Below, in pieces: positions 1 to 11,107 of a stretch of 26,782 nucleotides of DNA (position 1 is its first letter; every line of letters starts with the position of its first letter). The stretch is from Strongylocentrotus pallidus (Eukaryota; Echinodermata; Echinoidea; Camarodonta; Strongylocentrotidae), in contig JARBES010000115.1 in NCBI GenBank assembly GCA_030265145.1, forward strand, positions 16,510,514 through 16,537,295, written 5' to 3'. The notes beneath the pieces were generated by a model that saw nothing but the letters and a program-made list of their open reading frames with translations, was not told the DNA's origin and did no database searches. The translations under genes were made by a program, and so were the position numbers.

Positions 1-1871
1 TTTCTTTCCGGCACCCCTAGAAATGTTATATAAGAAATTGTTTTGGAAAAATATTGATTTGGGGAATACCAAATATTTGACACTGCTAGAGTACATGTAC
101 ATGTATGTAATTTCATGAGGAAATAGCATTTTAAAGATAAAAAGTGTACTTCTTCCTCATCACTTGCTTTGCTCACTCGCATTGTTAGAAACAGGATGAT
201 TTCAGGTAGCAAAGTGCCTGAATACCTCCATATATTGGCAACAAGGTGCCAGAAGATCAACGAGTTGCTGAGAAATATATGACTTTTATATACAAATTAC
301 ATTTTTACAGCTCGTTTGCTGCACACTCTCGCAAAATTATGCAGCGAGATAGTTCCTAGCAATGAGATGCCTGAATGGTGAATACCCTCATATTCATGTA
401 TATTTAGCGATAGGGTGCCCACATACATTATTTTATACCTTTTCTAGTGTGTTGATTATAAAATTTAGAAAAATAGTCAGAAATAAACATGCCCGTAGGA
501 CATACATGTAAGTGTGTCCATAGCACTAGACAAGTTTCAGAGTGTTTGAACAATTATTCTGTGATGTATTTCGAATCGGGATGAAGTGAAACTTGGTTTT
601 GAAAAAGGGCAGAAAAACACTGCTGTTTGTACATGTATAATTGAATGTGCTATGCACCATACCCATTGTTCCGATAGTATTGTACAATTCCATACCGCAC
701 TGAATGAAGAACAATTATTCTAACGGACTTTGGACTAGTTTGACACGTTCATGTCTGAATGTTGATTTAGTCAGGCAATAGGCATACTGGTACTACACTT
801 TGATATCATGGTCCTACTTCGTAGTAGGTCCATGCTTTGATACACTTTTTGTCCATTCATGTACATGTATGTACTGCTGTAATAGTTTGATTTAATAGTT
901 CACATCAGGAATTAATTTCAATAATTTCTTTTCTTTTCTTCTACATGTACATGTCTCAGAGTCAATGAGATTTTTTTTTCTGTAGGCACTTTTTAGCCTA
1001 GCACATTAGCAGCCTACATTTCTTTTTAATAGAAATATTAATTAAACCTTTAATGTTTAAAAAGATCTTTCTGTTCCTGTATTTAATCTGTGTATTCCAA
1101 TTGCGCCATACTTTTGGTCAGATTCAAGTCTGTGCATAGTACGGCTTTATGACGAGCTTTGGTATTCACTATTATAAACCATATTTTTCTACACAAATAA
1201 GTTTTTTTTTAGTCCTGTAAGATTTTTCGTGGTTGTAGGCAAGTGAGTGTATCACAAAGTGTTTCATGCACATGATCCAATCTTTAAATACTTTGTATAC
1301 ACCGTAAATTGGGCCATTGAGGGATGTCTTACTGTTAGTCGTGATTGCTTTTCAGTGCGGGGAGGTTGTGTGTTAGTATGTTTTTTTTCTTTACCTGGGA
1401 AGGCGCATGGTGCCCCCAGCCTTTGATCTCCCTTTAGCAGGATATTTTTTTTTTCTTTATGTGTTTTATTGAACAATAAAAAAAACAATCACAATATTTA
1501 CAAGTTATTATAAAAAGATTACAAAAAAGCAGTAAAACGCAGATCAAAAACCTTACGAAAAGTAAATTTACACTAAGATGCAGACAATTACATGCACATG
1601 TACCGATACAACATTATAAAACTGCATTACATGTATAAAACAAACTTCCATTTTTTTAAGTGCAAGGGCAATTTATTTTTTCTCGTAAAGACTTTTTGTT
1701 GTTGCAAGCTTACATTTTGAATTAGTACCAAAAAAGGAGGGAGGGAGAGATGAACTCTGTGTGCGTTTTTTTAGGGCTGTCAATTCATTGAGTCATTGCC
1801 AAGATTAACTGTTGAGGTCAAATTTCATTTCATTATTAATGTTTTAATCTGTCACTTTATTTTCATTTAAG
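1..1871. other. Upstream non-coding DNA
   Basis: No gene is supported here; the short open frames are AT-rich and have no recognisable protein features. The stretch holds several TACATGTA runs (near 101, 863 and 942), homopolymer T runs and a hairpin at 807-834. A convincing core promoter was not found. The sequence just before 1872 is a pyrimidine-rich stretch ending in AAG, so the real transcription start may lie further upstream, beyond a 5' UTR intron. Confidence 0.6.
807..834. repeat. Short hairpin (inverted repeat)
   Basis: The arms CATGGTCCTAC and GTAGGTCCATG pair with one mismatch across a 6-base loop. It may be the end of a small inverted-repeat element, but no partner end or target duplication was identified. 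Confidence 0.5.
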
Positions 1872-1931
1872 GAGCTCCAGTATACACAGAAGCAGTTTAA
1901 TCAGAAACTGAGAGATCACACATCCAAGACA
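1872..1931 (+). other. Probable 5' UTR segment of exon 1
   Basis: A T-rich tract ending in AAG at 1869-1871 could be a splice acceptor, which would make 1872 the start of the exon carrying the initiator ATG. The ATG context AAGACAATGG is favourable, with A at -3 and G at +4. The acceptor is a weak AAG type, so the transcript may instead simply start upstream. Confidence 0.35.
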
Positions 1932-1979
1932 ATGGCGCTATGTTTACTCAGGAAACCTTTTAACCTACTAGTACTCTTG
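1932..1979 (+). CDS. Exon 1: start codon and first half of signal peptide
   Basis: Encodes 16 residues, MALCLLRKPFNLLVLL, ending in phase 0 at the donor TTG|GTAAGT. The short basic n-region (Arg7, Lys8) followed by leucines is the start of a classic secretory signal peptide, and exon 2 completes its hydrophobic core. The start was chosen because the ATG has a good Kozak context and the joined exons give a complete signal peptide. An intron inside the signal peptide is common in secreted and membrane receptors. Confidence 0.75.
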
Positions 1980-2520
1980 GTAAGTAAATTGTTCTCTTTC
2001 AAGCTGTTTACCTCCCTTTAAGGTCTATGTTTTTCATTATGGCTAAGTTTATCACATTTTGTATTTCAAATTGGCAACGATACTATTTTTCTTTTAACGC
2101 TACATTGTTCTTATATAATGCAAATAAATATGCAATGTCTCTGAAAACAATACACATGGGTACACATTTTGCCCAAAAAGTTTTAAAATGTCAGCCAATT
2201 TTGATTGAAAAACAATACTTTTTATTCTTTAATGCAGTACAATGTGCTGCTCAGTAACTAAGGATTTCAAAGCATATTTTTGTTTTTATAGTTCTAAGCA
2301 TTGAATGCATTCAAACGCAATGTGGTCATGCAGCCAAAACTGACACAGCATGTGCAGGAATGTGTGCCCTTTCTTTTCATGCATCTGTTATCGTTTTTAG
2401 GGCTCCGAAACCAAAAGTTCCTGGGCCAAACCACTAAAGGCGGAATGACTGTCCCAAAAGGGTTAAGGATATATCCCCTATTATCTATATTGTAAAAATA
2501 TCACAGTAGTCCTGTTTTCA

Positions 2521-2819
2521 TCAGACCGAAGTTGCAAAATAACCCGCTATTTCCAGACTTGGAATATTTTCCCGAAGCTCGAAATTGCGTCTTCACCAGA
2601 CAGATAAAGTCATCACAAACTAGATGAAGACAGGCGCAAATTAGCCCGCTATTTTTCAAATAGGGGGTTATCTTGGGAACAAGACCAAGATTTCTCTGGA
2701 TATTTTCTGGACCAAATAGCCTGCTAACTGCAACTGCGGGCTGATGAGGACGCAAATTAGCTGGCTAATTTGAGATCGGGATAGTTAAAATAGCAGGTTA
2801 TTTTGCAACTCCTGTCTGA
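2521..2819. mobile_element. MITE-like element with about 32-bp terminal inverted repeats
   Basis: The left end begins TCAGACCGAAGTTGC and the right end, reverse-complemented, begins TCAGACAGGAGTTGC. The arms match over about 32 bp with three differences, including the shared core GTTGCAAAATAACC. Degenerate versions of the same module (AAATAGC.GG.TATTT) recur inside. There is no transposase frame, so it is non-autonomous. No clean target duplication was found, so the superfamily and exact ends are uncertain. Confidence 0.6.
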
Positions 2820-3298
2820 GACGGACCTAGTGTATTGTATATTGTACAGACATTAGGCCAAGTGGCTTTTCCTATTCGCTTCAAGGGGAAGTTTACCCTG
2901 ATATAACTTACCGGTACTGTAGTTTTAATAAAAGCAGAAAATGAGAGAAACAAATCAGTGAAAGTTTCAGCAATATCCAATGAAAAAAATTAGGAAAGTT
3001 ATGAATTTTTTAAGTTGTCATCAGTGAAACATCAGGTTAGGCCTACTTGTCTCCGTGTGATGTGCCCAAATTGACAACTAAACATGTTTCATTCAATTGA
3101 AAAAATAACAAATTCATAATATTATGGCCTTCAGTCATGCTGGGCTGAGGAAGGGCAAGTGGAAAAAAAAGTTGCACTTGTAATTCAATTCAATTCAATT
3201 GGGATGTCACATGAAACAGGAATGTGTTTTTTTAAACCTACAAGTGGGACAAGAAATGCACATGTAGTGTAGGTCCTAAACATTCATCCATGTACATG

Positions 3299-3340
3299 TA
3301 CTTGCTTGGAAGGGTTTTTTGTGGGGGGAATCCCCCATCT
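3299..3340. repeat. Dispersed repeat fragment, also at about 7557 and 13339
   Basis: The string TACTTGCTTGGAAGGGTTT, followed by a GTGG and GGGGAATCCCC motif, recurs in both duplicated introns (about 7557-7605 and 13339-13390). It therefore belongs to a dispersed repeat present in the locus before the large duplication. The family is unknown. Confidence 0.45.
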
Positions 3341-3668
3341 GAACGAGCACATATGGCTTGTTCACATACATGTATGCCATGATGATTAAACTGCCAGGAA
3401 AAAAAAAAAACACCTTTTATTTTATGCGTAAATGATGTATGTATAGGAAACTACCGGTAATGTCATGTACACCTGTAGACATGTACATGTACTGAGTTTT
3501 CACTGAGTTCTGTATTATAAGATGCAGAAATAAAGCATAATACATCATGTACGTGATTTAAAAAAAAACCTGACGCAATTTACCATCTCATATCTCAACA
3601 ACACCTTTCTTTTTATAACATGAAGGATCAGAATTTTACTTGATGTTTCTCCTTTTCTCTCAAATCAG

Positions 3669-3715
3669 TTTGTTTTTATTGTGCCGTGTCTAGCAGCAAC
3701 AGACTGCCGCTATGG
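3669..3715 (+). CDS. Exon 2: end of signal peptide and first cysteine of the receptor module
   Basis: It reads FVFIVPCLAATDCRYG after the acceptor TCAAATCAG and ends in phase 2 (TAT GG|GTAAG). It completes the hydrophobic core of the signal peptide. Cleavage is most likely after Ala-Ala, leaving Thr-Asp-Cys at the mature N-terminus. Cys29 is the first of eight cysteines in the cysteine-rich module; the other seven come from either exon 3 or exon 4. The phase 2 end fits the phase 2 starts of both exons. Confidence 0.8.
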
Positions 3716-4545
3716 GTAAGTCATGGTTTTGCCATTTGCCATATTATTCTATTTTATTAATATTAGAGATTATATTGTATTTTATTATGTTATCATATTT
3801 ATAGTCAATATTCTATTTTGCTGCATGATTGTAGAAGTATTTGTATGTATTATTCCAGTACTTGTCAAATCAGGCATTACAATGCACATCTGTATTTACC
3901 TCGATCATTCTTAAACTTTATGCAAGCAAGGTCCATTTCAAGTGTGGAATTTGTATAAAGCGAGATGGAAAGATATAGTTTCCAATTGAGACGCCTAATA
4001 ATTCTTCTTTTTTTTGGGGGGGGGGGGAGGTCTTTCATTTGACATCGTTTGGAAAATGTCCATAGACTACATATTTTCTCATTTCATAGTTATAAATGAT
4101 ACAGCATACCATGCTACAGCAATACGCCTAGAACAGAACTTATTTGGCTTTTAAAGAGTCACAGCATCTCAGTAAGGCGTTCTTTTCTCAATGTCACTTA
4201 TTTTGAATGAGGGCAGAAGAGTTTGAAACCCATGTAGAATATTGAATTTAATAATAAATGTGGGATATTCTATATGACACAGTCAATTCAGTTAAAATTT
4301 TCTGCCCTTGTGTGTTCTGTCCAGTGGTTGCCTTATCTATACTTGTGTAGTGGTTTTCGCTGATAAACTGAGCATGTACACCATATTTTCTCTGGCAAAT
4401 ATGATATTACTGAACGAATGATAGGGATAATTCACAAAACCTCACCATGAATTATCTTATATATTTTATTAGATATATACATGTATCTGTACATTAATTT
4501 CTGTGATACGTCTCTTTCCATTTTTACTGTTGATTCGTCTTGTAG
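3716..4545 (+). other. Intron 2
   Basis: The phase 2 intron is AT-rich, with a T-then-G homopolymer stretch around 4007-4028. It ends in the acceptor TTCGTCTTGTAG. No gene or recognisable transposon was seen in it. Confidence 0.6.
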
Positions 4546-4751
4546 GCAGTACTGGGACGCCAATTACGGAGCGTGTCGCGATTGTTCTCCCTGCGATAAA
4601 GATGTCATTCTGGGCACAAGCCAGGACTATTCCCCCATGTATGAGTGCAAGAAGTACAAAACACTTTGCCCTAACTGGTGCTCAGTGGAGTCGGCGTCAA
4701 GATCTAACCCCGGCGTAGACGCGTGCCCGCCGACCACCCCCTCGCCACCAG
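4546..4751 (+). CDS. Exon 3: TACI/BCMA-like TNF-receptor cysteine-rich module, version A
   Basis: It encodes residues 32-100. With Cys29 from exon 2 the module has eight cysteines (29, 42, 45, 48, 66, 73, 77, 92). The segment CRYGQYWDANYGACRDC matches the spacing C-x3-QYWD-x3-G-x-C-x2-C, which I recall from the first cysteine-rich domain of human TACI (TNFRSF13B). The DxL ligand-contact motif typical of BAFF/APRIL receptors is not kept: after Asp come Ala and Asn. The module ends in a Pro/Thr tail. Phase is 2 at the start and 1 at the end, identical to exon 4, so the two cannot both be included in frame. The probable role is ligand binding, inferred from the fold only. Confidence 0.8.
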
Positions 4752-4841
4752 GTAGAATTGCACGTGCACCCCAAATTTTAACCTGCATGGCTTTTTCTTT
4801 ATTTCTTTATTTCCTTTTATGCTTTCGTCCACCTTTTACAG

Positions 4842-5056
4842 AAAGTTCTGGGATGGCAGTGCATGTACTGAATGTTCCCCCTGCCCCGCCTTTCTTATCT
4901 TGAGTGATTACTATCAGGAATTACCGTGCTATCGCCTGGGTGGAACATGTCCCTATTGGTGCTCCCCTCGTCAAGCTGACCCTCGGGGTGAAACCCCTGC
5001 TGCATCCGGGGCATGTTACACGAATAAGAATCCTCCAACCACCCAATCCCCTGCAG
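4842..5056 (+). CDS. Exon 4: alternative cysteine-rich module, version B
   Basis: It is homologous to exon 3 and lies only 90 bp downstream. Shared features are [QK]-[YF]-WD, C-x2-CSPC, C-x6-CP-x-WC, a late cysteine and a Pro/Thr tail. Joined to exon 2 it again gives eight cysteines. The region between the fourth and fifth cysteines is three residues shorter, and the surface residues differ strongly, so a different ligand preference is plausible. It starts after the strong acceptor CACCTTTTACAG in phase 2 and ends at CCTGCAG|GTAAAC in phase 1. Splicing it after exon 3 would shift the frame, and no nearby alternative acceptor restores it, so it is read as a mutually exclusive partner. Confidence 0.8.
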
Positions 5057-5394
5057 GTAAACAGGCAGAGAGATACATGTAGTCACCCAGATGTGGCCTC
5101 TCACAATGTCCCTATGTGCTTTGGGCGGCTTTTAAGTTTTAACCCCCCTTCGTCTGCCATCCATGGGGGCTTCTGGAATGCTTAACATTACAAAACTCTA
5201 TTCATGAACATGTCATACCCTAACTCGTAATTCTAGAGCTTTTCCAATTATACAGACTGCTGCAAACTCACATCCTTGCTTTGTAACCACAATACATACA
5301 GAACACAATCAAGCACATGAAAGTATTACATGGCCATTTCACGAATTCTTTCAGACAGTGGAGTAGCTACATGAGGGCACAGGGGCACAAACAA

Positions 5395-5484
5395 AAAATC
5401 AAAAAGAAGAAAGGAAAGAAACAGGAAGAAAAGAGAGAAGGAGAACGGGAGAAGGGGAAAAGGACAGGAAAAAGAAGAAGAAGA
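5395..5484. repeat. Polypurine tract
   Basis: About 90 bases are almost entirely A and G on the + strand (AAGAAGAAAGGAAAG-type sequence). This is a low-complexity intronic tract that could form triplex DNA. Open frames on the opposite strand are Ser/Phe/Leu-rich artefacts of it. Confidence 0.7.
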
Positions 5485-5725
5485 TGACTTGACCATCCGC
5501 ACATACATGTACATGTACCCCTAAATGAGTAGCCATGGAAGTACATATGTAAGCATTTTATTTTCTGAGTTACAATGTAAACCGTTTCCCCCCTTTCATC
5601 GCAGTGTATCCTCAATGGGTGGATTCATCATGCTATGCCACTGCTCTCAGTCATACATGTACATGTAATATCAAGCTCGAGAGAACTGGAAAATGAGAAT
5701 TGTCAAAGGACCCCACCCCCTTGAC

Positions 5726-5762
5726 ACACACACACACACACACACACCCACACACACACACA
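5726..5762. repeat. CA dinucleotide microsatellite
   Basis: A run of CA repeats with one CCC interruption, in the intron. It has no other features. Confidence 0.85.
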
Positions 5763-5828
5763 TCAGATTTTAGGCCAGAGCTGGCAACTTTTTCTATTCA
5801 TATTTGAAGAAAAATTCAGAGGAAGTTA

Positions 5829-5970
5829 ATAATAAAAAATAATATTAATAGGCATTTCCATAGCGCCGTCTATCTAGAAATTCTGTTCCGAGGCGCACTA
5901 ATTATAACCCCGGCTTTAGCCTAGCTGCCATAACAGGGCTCTAGCATTTCAAGGAATTCATTCATGCCAT
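5829..5970. repeat. AATAAT/AGCGC-type dispersed repeat
   Basis: An AATAATATTAATA stretch is followed by GGCATTTCCATAGCGCC and CCGAGGCGCACTAATTA. The layout is a (TAA)-rich lead, then TTT.TAGCGC, then a GAGGCGC block. It resembles a short interspersed repeat I remember from sea urchin DNA. Related pieces lie at about 11675 and 17577. Family assignment is from memory. Confidence 0.45.
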
Positions 5971-8900
5971 GTTGCTACTCTGTTATTCTGTCACGTGGGA
6001 ATAAAATGGATGAGAAACCTCACAAGTGATTTTCATATTTACCAGATCTCAACATTCTCTTTGAAATGATTTTTAATTCCCTCCATTTTGTTTTTTCCCT
6101 CTAAATTGTTGCAAATTTTGTTACAAATTTGCCAGTTCATTGTACTGTGCATTTACTTCCTGTTTAAAAATACTGTAAGAAATTGAATATATTTTTTTGA
6201 TGACCTCATCCTGTTATGTTTGAGTCATGATTACATTTATGATTTGACAAAGTCTGCTAATTTGCAAAAATATTATCCTTACAATGCTTTAAACTAATGT
6301 AGAACTATCACTTTCATTTTCTTGTTATAATCAAAATTTGCTATAATTTATTCACATACACGTAATACAACATTCATGTACATGTATTTATATTCATCAT
6401 GGCGTTTGAGGATAATTATGTACATATAGACGAAATTTATCATGGCACAAAAAACTATCCTGTCCTTCATAATAATGTGCTATTTGCATTTTAAAGGGAC
6501 TTGGTAACATTGTTCACCATTATTAATAATAAGAATAGGGGAAAACTGATCTGATCAATTCCTTAATTCTCCCAACTATATTATTACAATTTAATTACAT
6601 TTTAGATGAATGTACAATACATCGCCACAAAGCAATAAATTTGCTCTATACACCATACCAGACATTTAAGAATTAAAAGATTGTTTAAAGCCTGTCCTAT
6701 GTCTTATTTTTATGGAAAACGGGTTGGAAAAATTCAAAAATGGGTGGGAGAAGTTACAGTTAGAGGGTGTCGCACAGTGCCGCCTTCAAAGAAAACTATA
6801 AATATCTTGTTGGTTTGAGAATTTTTCCAGGATTTTTTGCATGTTAGAGGGTTAGTACAGTAGAAGGAATATATTAATAAGTAACATTTCGAACAAAAAT
6901 TACGCAGTTTTTACTGAGTCATTTTAAGACACATTATTATGATGATTTTTGTTTGAAATGGAAGCATTAGAATAACTATTTTGGGCATGTACTCTTCACT
7001 GTAAATATTGCATGTTCCCAGATGGCACAATAGTTGTATTTCATTGCAGAATAATACTACAGACCTCATCTGAACATTTTACAAACAGTTCTTTCACTTT
7101 AAATTACTACTATCTTTCTATAGAATATTTAAATATGAAATTTGGGGAAAGATATTCCATTTTTGTTGTTGCTGTTCTGTATAATTTACATTTAGTTTGT
7201 TTACGCATTTTCATGTTCTTTCTTATTCCTCCTGTACTATATTTAAATTGTTTTGCGTGTAGACCATTTCATTTTGTCTATGATGTTAGGAGGGGTGGGG
7301 GGTGGTATTTGAAAATGGTTTACATTCTGAAAATACATGTACTGTACAATGTATATGGACATTTGTGTTAACCATTTTATCTTTTATGACGTACATGTTC
7401 AGTGCCTGAAAAAAAATAGTAAACAGAACTGATAACATTGCAGATGTAGTATGTACATGTAAATGCTCCTCAAGGGTTAGTTGTCTGAAAGTGAATCTAC
7501 ACTATATGTGATCTCAAGTACAATGTGCGGACAAAGTAACATGTAATGCAATGAAGTACTTGCTTGGAATTAGGGTTTGTTATGTATGGCCTTCAGAGGG
7601 GAATCCCCCACTTTTCAGTTCCAAGTAACTTCGTACATAGTGATAGACCTCATGAAAGGCAATGGCGAAGCAATATTGGCATAGTTCGTTCACACCTAAT
7701 TATTTCATATCCTTGTTAAAGGTGATATTCAGTTCTGGGAGCCGAGGGGAAATTGGATTGTATCAGAATCTCATGTGAATGTGAATTTGAATCTGTAAAT
7801 AATATGGCTCAACACTCCTGGTGGAGTAAAAATGAGTTAGACTGGGTGTGCACATGAAATAATAAAATCCACTAAATATACTTCATATCTTGATCAAATT
7901 CACAAGTAATTGCCTGGTTTGATTACTCCAGGGAATTAAGAAACTTTAAAATAAATCTCATGCGAATCCACCAAATATACTACTTATTTTTTATCAAATT
8001 TATGTTTAATTGTGTGGGTAGTTATTCTATGCAATCAATAGGGCCAAATTAAAAAAAAAAAACATGTTTAGTGCCCTTCTTGAAAAAAAAGGAAGGAGGA
8101 GGCCCTTTTTTCTCTCTTCTTCTTCTTCTTCAAAATGGCCTCCACTTGGACTCGGGAAATGACATATGGGGTCTGTATGGGAAAGATGCAAAAGATCATT
8201 TTAGCAGTATATTTTTCATGTTTTTTCATAGAAAAAAAAGAAAGAGGCGGGGATGCTAAATATTTCTTTCCCCCACCTAAGCTTATTTCCTTTAAGTCCC
8301 CATGAAAGCAAATTAAGGCAGGAAATCTACATCAGAATTTACCTTAACTCCCGCTGGGCCACTAATTCTAAGAACAATTATAACAAATTAACTTTCAAGA
8401 GTAAGATTTGGGTTTAAATAATTTTGCTTTGTTGTAAAAATGCGCTTTAATGTCCATAGCTATTAGTAAACTTCCTATTCAACATACATTTAACATTTAA
8501 ATTATTCTGACCCCTTGTAAATTCAATGACTTTTGTGTTTTTTGTTACTCAAGAACGAAAGTTGAACTGGTTGAAGTATGGATTTTGTTGAATACTTTTA
8601 GATGTAAGCTTTAATATGTCACATTATCAAGAAACATAGATGGGGACAAACTAATTTTTCACATACTTAGAAACAATACAAAGCATTGTAAGGGTGCGTG
8701 TGAATGATTTAGTTGTGAACTGTACATCATACATGTACATGTATTTATACCAGCTAGAAGGAATGATATTTGTACACGTACACACTTATTAGGGCACTAT
8801 AGAAATTTCTGGTTGAATATAGCCCTCGTGGCGTGAAATGGGTATTTTACATGGTTAGATGCTCACTGCAGACGATGCTCAATTTTGCATGCATGTTTGT

Positions 8901-10569
8901 GGTTTTTAAAATAACAAAGAACTATTGACGGTGGCGTCACATGAATGTTATTACTGTGCCAGCAATGATGTTTCCTCATTGAGAACTTAAACAGATGTTT
9001 GTTGAATAATATGAAATTTCTAGAGTTTTATAGCCTACTGTGTGGTTTTATTGAATGATTCAGTTTGCCATTGCCAGTTTAAGGAAATGAATATTTTACT
9101 CCAAGTTCCTGTTACATTTCATGTGTTTGTTACTATGGCAAGTACAGTGGCCGCATGGCTTATAAACAGGATGCTACTATGAAGGAAAATGTTGAGTCTT
9201 GGCCAGCATTGTGGAAATAACTGTCTAAAAGTTTTTTTCTTCTAAACATTGTATCATAAAAAAGCAATAATGAAATAAAGCAATTAATATAAAGGAAACA
9301 AATAATATACATGTATTGCAATATAAAAATACAGTGAGGTTTAAAAATCCTGAAAATATGATAGAAATGTTTAAACTGATGGAAAACACTGAAGGTACAT
9401 TTTGGTTTAAAGACTACACAGCATGTGACATCAAAATACCGCAAGTCCAAAGTTTTGTTTGTATATGACAAATACAATATTTGGTGTTGTCTTATAAATT
9501 TTAAGAGCCCCAAAGCACAGGAATTATTTTGCTTGCATTTGATTGATGATATTTATTAGCGTGTCCTCTGTATCAGCATGTATCTTAAATCAAAGAGAAG
9601 TACATGTACATGTACTTTTTTAACCAAATCACATATTTTTTGACAAAATTACAAATATTGAGTGTGTTATCCATTAAAAATATTGGATTACAAAATCAAT
9701 ATGAATAATGCCTGTTTAAATCAAATTGATAATGGCTGCTTAAATATGAAATGTTGCAAAATAGATGGAGCCTTTTTTAATATACCATTTGTTCGTTCAT
9801 CGCATGTGTGTTAATTTTAATGTTGCATTTGGGTGTTGTTGTTTTTTTGGTCTGTTGGCCTGTCTTTACTCCTTTACACTTTAGATGCCCCAGCCACAGT
9901 TCTTGAATATGATTCAATTTGTAAAGTGGTTTTCATTCTGAAATAAAACACTGTATCAAAATAGATTGTACTAGATATGCTCTCTCAGCCAAATTTTAAC
10001 CTACCGGTAACTGTGGTTAGAGATACAATTTTTGTTCTTCTTTCTCTTTCCTTTTCTTGCCTTTCCTTCCTCTTGCCCCCGCCCTTTTTGGTGCATGTTC
10101 AGAAGGGAAGGTAATAACACATTTCTCCCTTATTTGCGGACAATTATTGTACTGCCAATATATATTATATACATGTATATACTGCCAGTCTTCATATTCA
10201 TTCAACATGACATGTGTTGCAGCAGTTCTTTTCCATTCAGTTCCTTTCAGTTCCAAGTGTTATTTGAAATTGATCTCCACGACCTTGTTGTTGATTCTGT
10301 AAAAAAAAAAAGTAAATGATGTCAGGGACAGTTTGATACGGACGAAAAATTAGCAAAAAGTTGAATTCATGACCATTCATTTACTTGGCTTGTAATTGGC
10401 AATGTGTAATATACCCCTGTACATGTGTATCTTAAAACATGTCTGTTTTCAAAATACCAAAGCTATAAAAAAAAAAAAATGTATATCATTTTAGGAATAT
10501 TAGAAACAATCTTTTTCTACATGATCGGTTTTAAAAACTACATTTTTAAAATAAAATCTTCTTCCACAG

Positions 10570-10890
10570 TTCCTCAAGTCAACGTTACAATCGTGGAACA
10601 ACGATACAATTCCACTGCCAACGCCTACACCGTGTCGTGCACCGCCTCCTTCCGCGACATGGGCATCCCTACGCTGGAGTGGTACAGGCCATCAGGGCAA
10701 CTCCTTGCACCCACCGATACGTCAGGCAAATGGGAGGTGACCCATGAAGTCGTGACCCAAGAGGTCGCGACCCAGGGGGTCGTGTCAACAACTCTCCTTA
10801 TGAAGGACTTCCAGGAGGGGGATGCAGGGAACTACGAGTGTAAAGCTCAAGGGGAGCGGAGTGACAACCGGACAATTCTCCTAGAATACG
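10570..10890 (+). CDS. Exon 5: Ig-like domain 1
   Basis: A complete Ig domain of 107 residues sits in one phase 1-1 exon, after acceptor TTCTTCCACAG and before donor G|GTATGT. Landmarks are the strand B cysteine Cys124 (YTVSC), the core Trp138 (LEWY), and DAGNYEC with Cys191 in strand F, preceded by the usual E-G-D. Three N-glycosylation sequons are visible: NVT, NST and NRT. Between strands C and F lies a threefold 5-residue repeat (VTHEV, VTQEV, ATQGV) from a 15-bp tandem repeat. The exon can be skipped without shifting the frame. It is about 93% identical in DNA to exon 6. Confidence 0.9.
10739..10783 (+). repeat. In-frame 15-bp tandem repeat in Ig exon 5 (3 units)
   Basis: The units are GTGACCCATGAAGTC, GTGACCCAAGAGGTC and GCGACCCAGGGGGTC, coding [VA]TxxV steps. 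Exon 6 has four units, which exactly explains the 15-bp length difference between the two exons. The position is between strands C and E of the Ig fold. Confidence 0.85.
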
Positions 10891-11107
10891 GTATGTTCTT
10901 CCCTGGCCCCTAGAGTAAGAGGCTCATGTTCTAATTAAACCCAATGTTGGGTTTAAACTTTCGTCCAAACTCGGGTTAAACAGAGGAAATTAGTGTGAGG
11001 TCTAATGAAAAGACTATTTATTTGGAATTTAAGAAAACTCTAAACTGCAATGTGTAGTAAAGACCTGCCAAGTGTCCCGCTTCTTGCTGGACATTCCCGC
11101 ATTCTGG

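Larger units (their letters stand above)
1980..3668 (+). other. Intron 1
   Basis: The phase 0 intron separates the two signal peptide exons. It contains a MITE-like element (2521-2819), a short dispersed motif (3299-3340) related to sequence in both duplicated introns, a small ATTCA repeat (about 3181-3200) and several TACATGTA runs. No coding sequence was seen. Confidence 0.65.
5057..10569 (+). other. Intron after the cysteine-rich exons
   Basis: The phase 1 intron of about 5.5 kb includes most of duplication copy 1. Before the duplication it holds a purine-rich tract (5395-5484), a CA microsatellite (5726-5762) and an AGCGC-type dispersed repeat (5829-5970). I looked for a third cysteine-rich exon (WD then C-x2-C-x2-C) and did not see one. 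The short open frames here have no recognisable domains. Confidence 0.6.

Noticed and set aside
1264-1700. Retroposed 3' end, suggested by TTTATTGAACAATAAA and A/T runs
   Set aside because: No coding homology or target duplication could be found. AT-rich sequence alone explains it.
4481-4903. A single longer coding region reading through exon 3 and the 90-bp interval into exon 4 sequence
   Set aside because: Reading through puts exon 4 in the wrong frame, losing its conserved WD/CSPC/CPxWC pattern. The interval also has a good donor, pyrimidine tract and acceptor, so it is an intron.
5326-5615. Minus-strand open frames rich in Ser, Phe and Leu
   Set aside because: They are translations of the polypurine tract and its flanks, with no domain, start context or conservation.
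5726-5762. Possible regulatory Z-DNA element at the CA repeat
   Set aside because: It is short, interrupted and intronic, with nothing to support function.
10017-10319. Open frames on both strands in front of Ig exon 5, with a similar one at 15860-16207
   Set aside because: They recur only because the intron is duplicated, and they differ by frame-breaking changes between copies. No protein features are seen.
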